From Flavobacteriales bacterium (lineage in GTDB: Bacteria; Bacteroidota; Bacteroidia; Flavobacteriales_D; Parvicellaceae), in the NCBI GenBank assembly GCA_020631555.1, contig JAHDGY010000009.1:1-58978 (forward strand): a stretch of 58,978 nt of DNA, read 5' to 3'. The translations under genes and the position numbers were made by a program. Below are positions 25,744-35,872 of the stretch, piece by piece. The notes under the pieces are model-generated. The model worked only from the letters and a program-made list of their open reading frames with translations. It did no database searches and had not been told where the DNA came from. Numbering within the stretch: position 1 is the stretch's first letter; each line of letters starts with the position of its first letter.

Positions 25744-26949
25744 ATGAAAGCATCGATTAAACTTATGACGAGCGAAAAAAAGTCCAATGACGGATATCCT
25801 GTAAAATTGGAAATTACTCATAAGTACAGTAGAAAGAGAAAAAAAATAGGTATTAGTCAACTTGAACATTGGAATGAAGTTGAACAAATGCCGAAAAAGA
25901 GTCACCCTCAATTCCTAAAGTTCTATGCCAAATTACATCAGCTAAAAGGTAATATTCACGTACTCGAATATGAAAAGTTTGATTCAATCGAAGATGCTAT
26001 GAATTTTGTCCTTGGAATATCACAAGTAACTCTAGCAAAAGTGCTTGATGCAACGTTGTATGATTTTGTGCAAAATGTACTTATCCCAAAGCTTGATCAG
26101 CTTAACCAATACGCTATGATGGAACGATATGCAATGATGTCTAGAATAATTAATAGATTCCATCCTCAATTGAAATTAAAGTCGATTGACAAGAAATTTG
26201 TTAACGATTTTAAAGAACATCTCTTGGTTAATGGAAAAACGAAGTCTACTATAAAATCGTATATGAGCTCTTTGAGGGCTATTTACAATAAGGCGGTAAC
26301 TCTTAGATACGTTGAGGACAAGAAACCGTTTCAAGGACAAATGAATGGTTTGGCAGTCCGAAGTTGGTCCTCAAAGAAAAAATATATTTTAAAAGAGGAT
26401 GTCCATTTACTTGAGAAGGCTCAGCTACGAGGAAGTAAGGCCTTAGCTAGAGATCTTTGGCTTCTTCAATTTTATCTTGGTGGGCAGGATTTGATTGATG
26501 TCCTTTCCATTGATAGGCAGACTATTTATAATGAGCGTGTTTTTTTTAGAAGAAGCAAGGTGGATGGTTCTGAATATGATCTTAGGGTGTTTGAGAAGGC
26601 TCAAAACATTATTAATAAGCACCAAAATTTATTTAATGGATTCGATCAGACATTCTCAACTAGAGAAAATTATAAAACTTTTCGTCGCAGATTGCAAAAG
26701 AAATTAACGCTCGTGCAAGACGAGTTAAATTTGGATATCCAACCAACTGGGAATGGCAAACTTGGAATTAAGGTGGCCCGCCACACTTTCGGAACATGGG
26801 GCAAGCGCTACTTTATTGAAGAAGATTTGCTTCGAGAATTAATGGCTCATGAACGAAATGACGTTGACAACTATTATAAGGATCGCTTTCCGGAAGAAGT
26901 CCGTGACGAAGCGCACTGGAAAATAATTGATACAAGCGAATTTGATTAA
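25744..26949 (+). CDS. int: Tyrosine recombinase / phage integrase
   Basis: About 401 residues. The N-terminal part (SIKLMTSEKKSNDGYPVKLE) is the arm-binding-like domain seen in Bacteroidota integrases. A SAM-like core-binding region follows (NRFHPQLKLKSIDKKFVNDF). The catalytic domain shows Arg in KALARDLWLLQFYL, Lys in RSKVDGSEYDLRV, VARHTFGTW, the box III His in LMAHERNDVDNYYKDRF and the nucleophilic Tyr there. ATG 25744 is preferred; upstream codons lie too near the tRNA terminator. It is convergent with the last distal-tail gene (4-base overlap) and would integrate the element at the tRNA. Confidence 0.93.
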   Translation: MKASIKLMTSEKKSNDGYPVKLEITHKYSRKRKKIGISQLEHWNEVEQMPKKSHPQFLKFYAKLHQLKGNIHVLEYEKFDSIEDAMNFVLGISQVTLAKVLDATLYDFVQNVLIPKLDQLNQYAMMERYAMMSRIINRFHPQLKLKSIDKKFVNDFKEHLLVNGKTKSTIKSYMSSLRAIYNKAVTLRYVEDKKPFQGQMNGLAVRSWSSKKKYILKEDVHLLEKAQLRGSKALARDLWLLQFYLGGQDLIDVLSIDRQTIYNERVFFRRSKVDGSEYDLRVFEKAQNIINKHQNLFNGFDQTFSTRENYKTFRRRLQKKLTLVQDELNLDIQPTGNGKLGIKVARHTFGTWGKRYFIEEDLLRELMAHERNDVDNYYKDRFPEEVRDEAHWKIIDTSEFD

Positions 26950-27884
26950 TTCCGCTTTAAATCGTCTACTTGATCTTCGAATTCAATCTTTAACGATTCC
27001 ATTTGCTGATCTCTAAACATTTGGTAGTTATCAATTCCCGTTGGGCGAACATTGATACCCAAAAGTGACCTGGAATTGGGATTGAAATTATATAGCAAAA
27101 GTTGGTTTGACTTCAGGTAATTATGAATAATTGAATATCCTTGTTCACCGGTCAATAGTTTTGACTCCAATTGATAAGTATCATTCGTCTTGGACGAAAT
27201 TTGTTGCTTTGAATAGCCTCCATCCAGTAAGTACTCCTCCTCTATTGTCGGTTGTTTTAATGTTAATTCTCCATCTATTCTCAATTCTTGTTTCCAATTC
27301 ATCCCTGCGTAATCAAAATCACCTTTAATCATGGTTCCATTTTGAATTCCTATAATTTTAACGGTTCCTATGGCCTCGGTTGAACAAAATTTAAGAACTA
27401 AATACTCACCGTAAACCATCTGTTCCTCTTTTCCAAGGATTTTGCTATCCCGAATAAGTCGATAGCGCCCACCAGAATTTGACTGATAAACTATTCCCCA
27501 GTCCAATTGTAATCCGATATACAACTTCTGTTGGTTGGTATTATTAAAAGTTCCTGCTTGATAAAACTTCCCATATAACCCTGAACTCAAATCGGCATGA
27601 TTAGCGATTACAACCCAGGAATTACGGGCTGAATCAAATTTCTCAAGTTTCAACTGGTGCGCATCTGATGGCACGACGCTCCGAAACAGAATTGCTTCAA
27701 TATCATTTTTTGCTTCAACTGGATTGTCTGGGTTTGCGAAACGTTTATTCGGCCAAGTGCAAGTACATATTCCAAAATCAAGCTTTGTGTCACTATTGGG
27801 AATATGTAGAACTGAAGCTTTTAGAACCCCAGCGTCAAAGCAATAAATCTGGGGATTGGTATTTGGCAACTGTTTAACTATCAT
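26946..27884 (-). CDS. Phage protein of unknown function (distal tail region)
   Basis: The 312-residue product has no family I recognise. It is beta-rich, with repeated short strands (KLYIGLQLDWGIVYQSNSGG, LVLKFCSTEAIGTVKIIGI) and an acidic, helical C terminus. It is the last gene of the minus-strand structural block, 6 bases after the 841-residue distal protein, the usual place of tail-fibre, tip or host-range proteins. Confidence 0.55.
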   Translation of the reverse strand: MIVKQLPNTNPQIYCFDAGVLKASVLHIPNSDTKLDFGICTCTWPNKRFANPDNPVEAKNDIEAILFRSVVPSDAHQLKLEKFDSARNSWVVIANHADLSSGLYGKFYQAGTFNNTNQQKLYIGLQLDWGIVYQSNSGGRYRLIRDSKILGKEEQMVYGEYLVLKFCSTEAIGTVKIIGIQNGTMIKGDFDYAGMNWKQELRIDGELTLKQPTIEEEYLLDGGYSKQQISSKTNDTYQLESKLLTGEQGYSIIHNYLKSNQLLLYNFNPNSRSLLGINVRPTGIDNYQMFRDQQMESLKIEFEDQVDDLKRN

Positions 27885-27890
27885 AATTAT

Positions 27891-30416
27891 TCAGGATCTA
27901 GAATTTGGGCATCCAAGGCTTGATGAAATATCATACAAAGCATTACTATCTATTTTGGAGCTGTCAATTACTGAGGTGATTTTAATTGCTGTTCCTGTGT
28001 TCAGAAAATTGGCCTTTCCCTCACCTGGCAAAGGCTTTAGCTTGTCACCCTGCTTTGGCTCTTCTATAGTAGAACATTCTGATATACTGAACTGGTTGCC
28101 TCCCGCAATATTCAACCGATTAATACCATATACTGTTGGTAAGAGTCCTATTGTGGATCCCGAACTATGAGTGTAAGTTGCTACAACATAGGTATCTTCA
28201 TTATCGGCAATTGAACCGTTTAATGAAGTTGTTCCGTCAGATCTAAAAGTTTCAATTTTAACCGTCCAGTCAGTGCTGTAATCATAAGGCAGCACCTCTA
28301 ATTCAGGTGATAAATAAGCGTAATCAGTTTGCTTTCCGTAATTCTCAGAACTAGGATTGGATACCAAAACCCGTGCAGTTAAACAGCCAACTACCTTAAA
28401 GGGATTAGGCGTAATTCCATCAGGCAAAACCTTTTGACAATAATTGGGAGTATATCGGTTAAGGCCGTTATGCAATTGATTGGGGTTAAAAAAGATTGAA
28501 TCAGCATTTAAACTCGTCCACTCTTCCCATGGTAACTTAAACCCTAGCTTTAATACATATCTTCTATATGTTTTCAATACAGGATTCAAACCAAAGGATT
28601 TGCGTTGAAATTTACCACCCTCATTGTACAGCTCCAGCACATTAAACTTGCTGTCTTCCTTTAGTATAAAATTGCGACTGGACGGATTATTAGAGCTACC
28701 TAAATCATACAGTTTCATTCCGTCTAAATCATAGTTTGGAGATAATGGAATTTGAATGGACTCAATCGCTTTGATTTGTTTTCCTACATTGTTAAACATC
28801 GAAATATCGAAGGAAAGACTAGTTAGATGTGCGAACACTTGATCTGAATTAGTATTGTTGGCTGGGCCTTCAAGCAATCCAAATTCCACTTTCGCCACAA
28901 GACCTGACTCAACTGGCATTTTAACATCTGTAAAACCTGAGTCGTTGTCAGGATCCTTAAAGGGTGGGAAGAATTCCATTTTTTCCACTACCAACAAGTC
29001 TTCAATATCAGCCGATTCTTGGTAATATTGTTTATCCACCTTTAACAACATTCTGTCGGAGCCCATGTTCGGTGTAAGGTGATTGCCAACCAACACCCCA
29101 ATGATATATTCGTCTTGACTCGAAAGCTTTTGAGCTTGCAGAATATTATAGTCTACTATAAAACTGACCTGTAGCTTTCCGTTAGCCAACAAATTGCACT
29201 GGCAGTTTTTAACAAACCCCTGATTAATTGAGTTTGGGCCATTGATGGGAACAACGACTTGTTCCCAAACAAAATTATCGAATACTGTACCCGCTACAAT
29301 AATGGAGGAATTAGAATTATTAGCATCCGGTCGATAATCTGATTCTGCCGCAAGTTTTTTTAGATTGATAACGACTCGTCCAGTACTGGAAAAAGATCCG
29401 GAAACTGCTGAAATTTCAAATTTCACAGCCGTAGGCTTATTGATTTGCAATGAGTTTACACTACTTCCTGATTGAACGTCAGTGTAATTAACCATATCAA
29501 TGGAATAGTTGGCAACACCGTCAAGAGATCGATTAATGTATACGACATTCCCTTTGAAATTGGCAAGTTTACCATGAATCTTGGTGTTTGGATCATTCTT
29601 AGTGACCTTAAACCTAGCATCTAATACATACTTTAACGATTTTCCATTGGAGTATAACTCTGGTTCGATCAATGAATCAAGGTTTTGACTTTCACCATCT
29701 AAGTACAGAGGAACAACATTAAATTCATGCCTAACCTCATAAAGTTGTTCTACACCGTACGGTAAAGAAAGGGTTGATTTACCAATGTGCTTAACATAGA
29801 CTGAATCGTTAGTACTGCCGCTAATTGGTCCGGGTTTGCGTATACATTTTTGATCAGATGTTGTTACTGATTGCGCTGCGAAATACCCCTGATTTAAGCC
29901 GTCAATTTTTGAAATTGTGTTGAAACCTTCATCATTTTCAATTAATCCGTAATTCATTTCAAAACCGCGAAAAATTGAATCGGCATATATTAGAACCTTA
30001 TCCGAAGGGGTTTGAGTTGAGACGCCTGCTGGATTGGTAAATTCCATAATACGTCCGGGATTGCCATTTTGATCCGGATCAATTGATGTAATAATTAGAG
30101 GTCCTGCAATCTTGTTCATATTTCCAATGGTGGCAATATTGATCATGTCTCCAACCCAAAAGTCATCGTCCAAGAATGATCCAGCATTCCTTTCTATCCT
30201 TATTAGAGATGAATTATTCGAGTACCAACTTATTTGTTGCCCGTTAACTTCTTTGTCAAACAATGCGTAAATACTAACGTTCAAAGTATACTTTGCCTGA
30301 ACTCTTTCAAGTGGTGTAGCAACCAAAGCCCCATGATAATCAGTATTGAACTTGTTAAACCGCTCCCCATTTCGAAGTTGGTTGTACAGTTTGAAATCAG
30401 TTATTCTCACTCCCAT
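27891..30416 (-). CDS. Large phage structural protein, probable tail-tip/fibre
   Basis: About 841 residues, beta-rich and rich in Asn, Ser and Gly, with several segments resembling repeated Ig-like or jelly-roll strands (KLQVSFIVDYNILQAQKLSS; SGSFSSTGRVVINLKKLAAE). No enzymatic motif is seen. Size and position after the hub-like gene suggest a receptor-binding or baseplate protein. ATG 30416 is preferred to 30437 because it reduces the overlap with the upstream gene to 20 bases. Confidence 0.55.
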   Translation of the reverse strand: MGVRITDFKLYNQLRNGERFNKFNTDYHGALVATPLERVQAKYTLNVSIYALFDKEVNGQQISWYSNNSSLIRIERNAGSFLDDDFWVGDMINIATIGNMNKIAGPLIITSIDPDQNGNPGRIMEFTNPAGVSTQTPSDKVLIYADSIFRGFEMNYGLIENDEGFNTISKIDGLNQGYFAAQSVTTSDQKCIRKPGPISGSTNDSVYVKHIGKSTLSLPYGVEQLYEVRHEFNVVPLYLDGESQNLDSLIEPELYSNGKSLKYVLDARFKVTKNDPNTKIHGKLANFKGNVVYINRSLDGVANYSIDMVNYTDVQSGSSVNSLQINKPTAVKFEISAVSGSFSSTGRVVINLKKLAAESDYRPDANNSNSSIIVAGTVFDNFVWEQVVVPINGPNSINQGFVKNCQCNLLANGKLQVSFIVDYNILQAQKLSSQDEYIIGVLVGNHLTPNMGSDRMLLKVDKQYYQESADIEDLLVVEKMEFFPPFKDPDNDSGFTDVKMPVESGLVAKVEFGLLEGPANNTNSDQVFAHLTSLSFDISMFNNVGKQIKAIESIQIPLSPNYDLDGMKLYDLGSSNNPSSRNFILKEDSKFNVLELYNEGGKFQRKSFGLNPVLKTYRRYVLKLGFKLPWEEWTSLNADSIFFNPNQLHNGLNRYTPNYCQKVLPDGITPNPFKVVGCLTARVLVSNPSSENYGKQTDYAYLSPELEVLPYDYSTDWTVKIETFRSDGTTSLNGSIADNEDTYVVATYTHSSGSTIGLLPTVYGINRLNIAGGNQFSISECSTIEEPKQGDKLKPLPGEGKANFLNTGTAIKITSVIDSSKIDSNALYDISSSLGCPNSRS

Positions 30417-30708
30417 GCCTTCGTAGTTTGTTCTCAATTTCTTTCAACTCGTTTACCAATTGAGCAGCGGTTTCGTATGAGTTCGAATAATCTTGCGGAT
30501 TAAGAACCAATTCCTTAAGTCGTCGGAGCGGACCTGTTCCAGATTGTTCAATAGGATCGTTTGAGGCACAACACACGTCAGCAACTTTATCTAGTACTTG
30601 TTCTGTGCAAAATTTCTTAACATCCTCAACTGAACTATTACCCGCTTGGTATGAACGTAGAAGTTCAAACGACTTTTGGAGCATTTGTTTTGAATCAAAT
30701 TCTATCAT
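30397..30708 (-). CDS. Small phage protein of unknown function
   Basis: A 103-residue, mainly helical protein (KQMLQKSFELLRSYQAGNSS) with two cysteines in a VADVCCASND motif. It overlaps its upstream neighbour by 4 bases and its downstream neighbour by about 20. Translationally coupled small proteins between hub and fibre genes are often chaperones or assembly factors; nothing more can be said. Confidence 0.5.
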   Translation of the reverse strand: MIEFDSKQMLQKSFELLRSYQAGNSSVEDVKKFCTEQVLDKVADVCCASNDPIEQSGTGPLRRLKELVLNPQDYSNSYETAAQLVNELKEIENKLRRHGSENN

Positions 30709-32495
30709 GGAAAAAAGGTTTCTTTTAGGTTAGTTGTAATCGTTTCATTAAACCTTAAATCTACTGTTGCTATTCCCTCCTCATTACTCCACTGCACAGC
30801 GTCAAACTTTCCTGTACCAGTCCCGTCTGATAAATTGAAGTAAGGCTTGTTAATGATTTCCAAAAATTGGCTCTCGTTTAACCTCATATTAGCACCCTTG
30901 ATGGTTTTCGCCTGACCACCAAAGTTGTTTCGTACAAATGACTTAGTAAAATGATAATCTTGTTCGCACTTAACGGGATTAAACTTGTCTCTGTGGTTTG
31001 CGGCTAATTTGTTATCCGACTCTAGATACATAAGCATTGGTTTAGTTGTTTCATGGTTTTCGAGCTTAACAACTCCCCTCCTGTTATCTATAAGTTTTCC
31101 AAGGGCATTTCCTCCAAAAGCAGTTAAGAAAATATCTGCAATAGAAAGAAAAGCTTTTACTGCCTTTTCTAAATCAGACAAGCTGTCCTTCCGAACAGCT
31201 AATGCATATGGTATTTTGATGTCCTCAACTCCAGATATTACCACACTTCTATTATCTGTGGTTGTAACTTGCGTAGTGTGTACTTCAGAGACAGTTCGGT
31301 CCGAATCTCTAAGAGACCAAATATTTTTACTATCCGTTTCTGTGCTAATAATTCTGTACTGACTTAATTCACTTAAGTTGGTGCCAATTCCAGAATTGCC
31401 ATAGTGTGGCCATGTTTCAAACAGTGTTGAAGGTGAGGAATGTGTGGAGTAATTGTGCCAGAAACTAAAATTGGCAAAACTTTCTAGGTGTAAAGTATTA
31501 CTGTTTGTATCGACATATAAGTCGGAGTTAAACAGGTCAAAACAAAGCTTGAATAAATCCGCAGCAACGTATCCGTAATCTCTGGAAGTTAATAAACCTG
31601 AACCTTGATGATTTTTGGACAAGCTTCCTTCCCGCGTTATTCGGGGCATTACCACCATGCCTTTAAACTCAGAAATGGTAGAGTTAAAGTTGTATCCAAG
31701 GTGCAAAGATATTTTGGAAAGAAGCCGGTCAAGTTTTATGGCCTTTTTATACCTAATTGGCGCCATCACATTGTCGATAAGTTCACTAATCATTTTAGAA
31801 GCCTTTATGGCGACTAGTACACTATACGCAATCAACTTTGCCAAACGAATAGCTTTGGCAATTGCAGCAGCTATTGGCGATGTAGAAAAACCAATGCCGA
31901 TAACCTGAATCCCAATTGTCTCCGCAAAGTCAATAGTTATTCCTATGGCCTCCTTTACAAAGTTTGCCTGTTGAATAATTAAATCAAATGTGCTGTACAG
32001 TAGCAATGCAATAGCAATTGCGTTATCATGTTTTTCAATTACTGTGGGAACCTCAATAAAATCGGAATCACTGAATACCCCTTGTGATTCTAACAAGCCT
32101 AATGTAATTCCCGAGAGTCTTTTCTCCAATGAATTTAAATCATGAAGTGGACGAATCGTTACTTCTATTTCTGAGTCGGAAAGTTTTTTAAAACCCTGAA
32201 CCAAGTCAACATATCCATCAAACAACTTAAGTGTTCCAAGATAGACTGCAATTGGCGGACCTTGAGTAATACCTAACCCTCCACTTGACCCTTTACTGAT
32301 GTATTCCAGAATTTGTGTTGCAATCTTTTGATTATCGGTATTACTAATGATAACAGACGAAATTGAAATAGATGGCACTGCACGAGAGGAAGCAAATTCT
32401 TCGTCTAGTTGGAATGAAACATCGATAGTAAAATTCGACTGGTCCTTTTTCAGATAAAATCTACTACCATTATATTCAAACGATATTCTGTTCAT
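30705..32495 (-). CDS. Putative phage baseplate/tail-hub protein
   Basis: The 596-residue product follows the tape measure with a 4-base overlap, where hub proteins are normally encoded. Its first 130 residues are beta-rich (FEYNGSRFYLKKDQSNFTID; YLGTLKLFDGYVDLVQGFKK), like phage hub domains. The middle contains an unusual hydrophobic helical stretch (ETIGIQVIGIGFSTSPIAAA then ATG-free VLVAIKAS), which might interact with the host membrane. No lysozyme motif is seen. Confidence 0.55.
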   Translation of the reverse strand: MNRISFEYNGSRFYLKKDQSNFTIDVSFQLDEEFASSRAVPSISISSVIISNTDNQKIATQILEYISKGSSGGLGITQGPPIAVYLGTLKLFDGYVDLVQGFKKLSDSEIEVTIRPLHDLNSLEKRLSGITLGLLESQGVFSDSDFIEVPTVIEKHDNAIAIALLLYSTFDLIIQQANFVKEAIGITIDFAETIGIQVIGIGFSTSPIAAAIAKAIRLAKLIAYSVLVAIKASKMISELIDNVMAPIRYKKAIKLDRLLSKISLHLGYNFNSTISEFKGMVVMPRITREGSLSKNHQGSGLLTSRDYGYVAADLFKLCFDLFNSDLYVDTNSNTLHLESFANFSFWHNYSTHSSPSTLFETWPHYGNSGIGTNLSELSQYRIISTETDSKNIWSLRDSDRTVSEVHTTQVTTTDNRSVVISGVEDIKIPYALAVRKDSLSDLEKAVKAFLSIADIFLTAFGGNALGKLIDNRRGVVKLENHETTKPMLMYLESDNKLAANHRDKFNPVKCEQDYHFTKSFVRNNFGGQAKTIKGANMRLNESQFLEIINKPYFNLSDGTGTGKFDAVQWSNEEGIATVDLRFNETITTNLKETFFP

Positions 32496-35400
32496 GCAAA
32501 GCCTCCTTTCCGACCTTTAATTCTGATGTGAGTTCTGCTTTTAAATCCTGGCCTTTGTACTTCTTTTGTAACTGCTTGACTAATTGAATTTGCATGAAAC
32601 GTAACGTTTGGCATTTGCGAAGGCAACTTCTCTATTGAATTTCTGGTTTGTCGGGTTTCGGTAAGTAGTTTATTAAGTTGAAGCGTTGGCGTTTCCATTC
32701 TCCGGTCTGCCAGTGGTGATTTGTGGACAGCGAGCATAGCGTTGGTAATTGGCACCAGCCGGCCTTGGTGGGCCAAATTGCCAAGCTCAGCCAAGTCATC
32801 GACCGTAAAACCTTGGCTGATACCTGCTTTTTTTGTGTTTGCAGAATTCAAGATTGCTTCCCCACCGTCAGCTCTAATAATGTATCCGTCTTTACCGTCA
32901 ATCTGAGGCTTTCCAAGTGCATCTGCCACCGTTGTTATAGTCCCGGTAAAAAAGCCGGGCAACTGTTCTACGAGAGCGGATGTTTGTAAAATGGAATGTC
33001 CAGTATTTTGTGCGGCGCTACCCGGATCTGATGAGGCAAATGCCGCAAGCAATTCCATGGACGCAATAAAGGCTTTACGTTTTTGGATCTTCTTCTCTTG
33101 CTGGGCAATCTCCCTCTTTGCTTGGTTCTGTTTTTCCCTTTCCGCAGCGATGGATTTTTCAGCATCTTGTTGACCTTGCGAGGCCAGATCCAAAAGGGAC
33201 CTCTCCATTTCTGCAGAACCTGAAATTTGTTCTTTAAGCAATTCCGTATTTCTTGCAAGCGCACTGGTTAGAACTGGCTCCAATTCTTTGGCTAGTTGCG
33301 CGGTCATTCCAATTGATTCCTTTAAAATCTTCCTACGTTGTTCAGCTAGATCATTTTCTGCAATGTGTTGTTTAGTAATGTTATCGTTAATTTTGACCAC
33401 ATTTTTTTCCCGATCCTTATCGCTATTCTCCTGTTCGATGCTTGTTGACTTAATAACCGGGATTTTTTTGAGTTCCTCGCTTGTAATTTCTTTGTTCAAG
33501 TCAAGTGCTTCACGCAAGAACTTGATTTTTCTGATAAGGTATGCTTCCTCATTTTCAAGAGATTTGAACCTTTCAGAATTTGCTCCTTTTCCATCCCCAA
33601 TTTCTAATTCCTTTAAATCGTTAACTTCCTTCAACCTGTCTTCAAGTTTCTTCAAGTGACTTATTTCCGCCTTTTGAACATTGTGGCGAGTCGCAAGCTC
33701 TTTTTTGATTAACTCAATTCGATGTCTAGTAGATCTATCCTCGTCATCTCTTTGTTTTATTCTTTCTTTAGATCGCTCCTTTAAAGCTTCTAGATTGGTT
33801 AATTCTAAAATTTGTAGTTCCTGACGAATCTCTAACTCTCGCTCCAAGGTTGGCCCGTTATCCATTTCCTTTCTTAATTCAAGTAATCGATTTTCAGCCT
33901 CAAATAGCCTATCTTGTTCTTGCCACAACTCTTTGGAATCTTCTATTTCATTCAACGCGGCCAAATGTTTTTTTTCAGAAAGATCAAGTTGGGCTTCAGC
34001 TTGATCAAGCAAAGACTTTAGCTGCTTATCTGTTAGACTTTGAATATGTCGTAAATCCTTTTCGATTTTCGTATTGGCTTTATCAAATTCCTTCTGTAGG
34101 TTTATGCGTTTGTCCAATTGGGTGTTTCCCTGTACAAGGCTCTTATTGTATCCTTCTGAAGACTCAGTGGCCGTATCTGTGCTTAGTGCAAATGAAGACA
34201 ACCAAGCAACTGCGGAACCTATAAGTGAAATCAATAACCCTAAAGGATTAAGCCTAGCAGTTTTGTTGAACGCCTTTAAAGCAATTGTAGAACCTTTTAT
34301 TCCTTTTATCATTAATGATTGTACAATCACATGTGCACGAGTAGCTGTTGTGTACAATGCAGTTGCTAGCCTTGCGCTATTTATCGTAGCTTTATACGAG
34401 ATCCAAGCTGCTCCAGCGGCTATAGAAACTCTTAGAATGGTCTTTAAGTTTTTAGCGAGATAATTGGATATCGGCAAAAACCCTTTGGCTATTTCTCTTT
34501 TGACTTCAGCGAAGGATGCGTACAAATCTTGCTGAGATTTTTCAAAATCTGTAGTTGTCGTGGCCAGTTTGTCTAATGACAAATCAATCTTACCTAATTC
34601 TAATATGAAACCTTTAGAATCTTCTCCGGCTGATCTAAACACACTAGATAACACTTCGGAAACCTTCTTTGAATTTGGCGGTAATTCTGCCATTTTGTTT
34701 GAAATGGTTTGTATCGCCTGATATGTGGTGATAGAACCAGCCTCAATTTCTTGCCTTAAATTTTCACTACTTATACCAAGGTCGTTTAATGCTTTGGCTG
34801 CTGATTTCGGCATTCGTTCAAGAGTGAGTCCAGCTTCTTTAATTGAATCAACCCCTTTATCAGAAAACACCCCTCTTAATTCTGTTTGAGTGATAATAGC
34901 AATGGCTTCTTTTGCGGATATGCCAACATTGACAAATTGGGTAGAATACTCCTTGACCAATTCTAAGAATTTACCTCTAATATTTGCCCCTTTTTCAAAA
35001 CCTTGATCAATTAGAGAAAGGGCCTCTTTACCCGAAATTTTAAATTCAGAGGTTAGTGAATTAGCAGACTCAATTACCTCATTGTATTCGGATTTATAAG
35101 CATCTCCAAGGTACGTGACCTTTGTTGCTAACGCGTCTATATCTTTTCCTTGAACCGACCAGGTGGAAGACAATTGTTTGACAATCTGATCCTGTTTTTC
35201 TGAAATTTCAAAAACACCTTTGGTTGACGATATTAGAGCTGCACCTGCTACGCTTGCTTTTAGATAGGCGGTTTTAATGCCGCCCAGCGTTTTGATTTGT
35301 GTACGTGCAGCAATTCCTTGTTTGGTATACTCGTCTCCACGAGCTCTTATTATTGAAGTATTATGTTCAATTTGTTTGTTAAGACGCTGTATTTGTTCTA

Positions 35401-35872
35401 TTTCTTCCTTGGTTGCACCAGCCAATGCATCTTTCTGTCTAATCAACTGCTTATTTTGAGCTCTTAACCGATCATTAGAGTTTACCGCCAGTTTGTTGAG
35501 TTTAATCTCCTCTCGAATAGCACGATTTACCTCGTTAGTTTCTAGTCTTAGCTTGAGTATTTCTTTGTGTTCTTTGCTCTGCGCCTGCTCCAGTTTCTTT
35601 TGAGCTCGCAGTTTCATTGTCATTAACTTTTCACTTTCTAATTGAATATTGTTTAACTGTTCTCTGGCTTTAGCCTCCTTTGCTAATGCATTTAAGTTTG
35701 GCTTGTTTCCAGATTTGTTGAGATCATTTTTTAAAAGCTTAGCCTGTTTAACGAATAAATCATTCAAATCATTTATTAGCCGGATCTGCTCCTTAAAAGG
35801 TTCATGAAATTGGCTAGAGAACTTTGCAATCCCTCCTTCAAAGATTTCATCAATTCGAATTTTCTCGCTCAT
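32492..35872 (-). CDS. Phage tail tape measure protein
   Basis: At 1126 residues this is the longest gene of the element. The first 170 residues and residues 600-850 are strongly coiled coil. Between them is a TP901-type core with ANIRGKFLELVKEYSTQFVN and a hydrophobic pair near 500-560 (LNPLGLLISLIGSAVAWLSS). The end has GYIIRADGGEAILNSANTKK, the capping block often found at tape-measure C termini. Its length sets the tail length; a tail of the order of 150 nm is expected from the usual ratio. Confidence 0.85.
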   Translation of the reverse strand: MSEKIRIDEIFEGGIAKFSSQFHEPFKEQIRLINDLNDLFVKQAKLLKNDLNKSGNKPNLNALAKEAKAREQLNNIQLESEKLMTMKLRAQKKLEQAQSKEHKEILKLRLETNEVNRAIREEIKLNKLAVNSNDRLRAQNKQLIRQKDALAGATKEEIEQIQRLNKQIEHNTSIIRARGDEYTKQGIAARTQIKTLGGIKTAYLKASVAGAALISSTKGVFEISEKQDQIVKQLSSTWSVQGKDIDALATKVTYLGDAYKSEYNEVIESANSLTSEFKISGKEALSLIDQGFEKGANIRGKFLELVKEYSTQFVNVGISAKEAIAIITQTELRGVFSDKGVDSIKEAGLTLERMPKSAAKALNDLGISSENLRQEIEAGSITTYQAIQTISNKMAELPPNSKKVSEVLSSVFRSAGEDSKGFILELGKIDLSLDKLATTTTDFEKSQQDLYASFAEVKREIAKGFLPISNYLAKNLKTILRVSIAAGAAWISYKATINSARLATALYTTATRAHVIVQSLMIKGIKGSTIALKAFNKTARLNPLGLLISLIGSAVAWLSSFALSTDTATESSEGYNKSLVQGNTQLDKRINLQKEFDKANTKIEKDLRHIQSLTDKQLKSLLDQAEAQLDLSEKKHLAALNEIEDSKELWQEQDRLFEAENRLLELRKEMDNGPTLERELEIRQELQILELTNLEALKERSKERIKQRDDEDRSTRHRIELIKKELATRHNVQKAEISHLKKLEDRLKEVNDLKELEIGDGKGANSERFKSLENEEAYLIRKIKFLREALDLNKEITSEELKKIPVIKSTSIEQENSDKDREKNVVKINDNITKQHIAENDLAEQRRKILKESIGMTAQLAKELEPVLTSALARNTELLKEQISGSAEMERSLLDLASQGQQDAEKSIAAEREKQNQAKREIAQQEKKIQKRKAFIASMELLAAFASSDPGSAAQNTGHSILQTSALVEQLPGFFTGTITTVADALGKPQIDGKDGYIIRADGGEAILNSANTKKAGISQGFTVDDLAELGNLAHQGRLVPITNAMLAVHKSPLADRRMETPTLQLNKLLTETRQTRNSIEKLPSQMPNVTFHANSISQAVTKEVQRPGFKSRTHIRIKGRKGGFA

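Noticed and set aside
32700-35700. Many plus-strand reading frames opposite the tape measure and other phage genes
   Set aside because: They are the antisense of coding sequence with Ser/Leu-rich low-complexity products and no known motifs.
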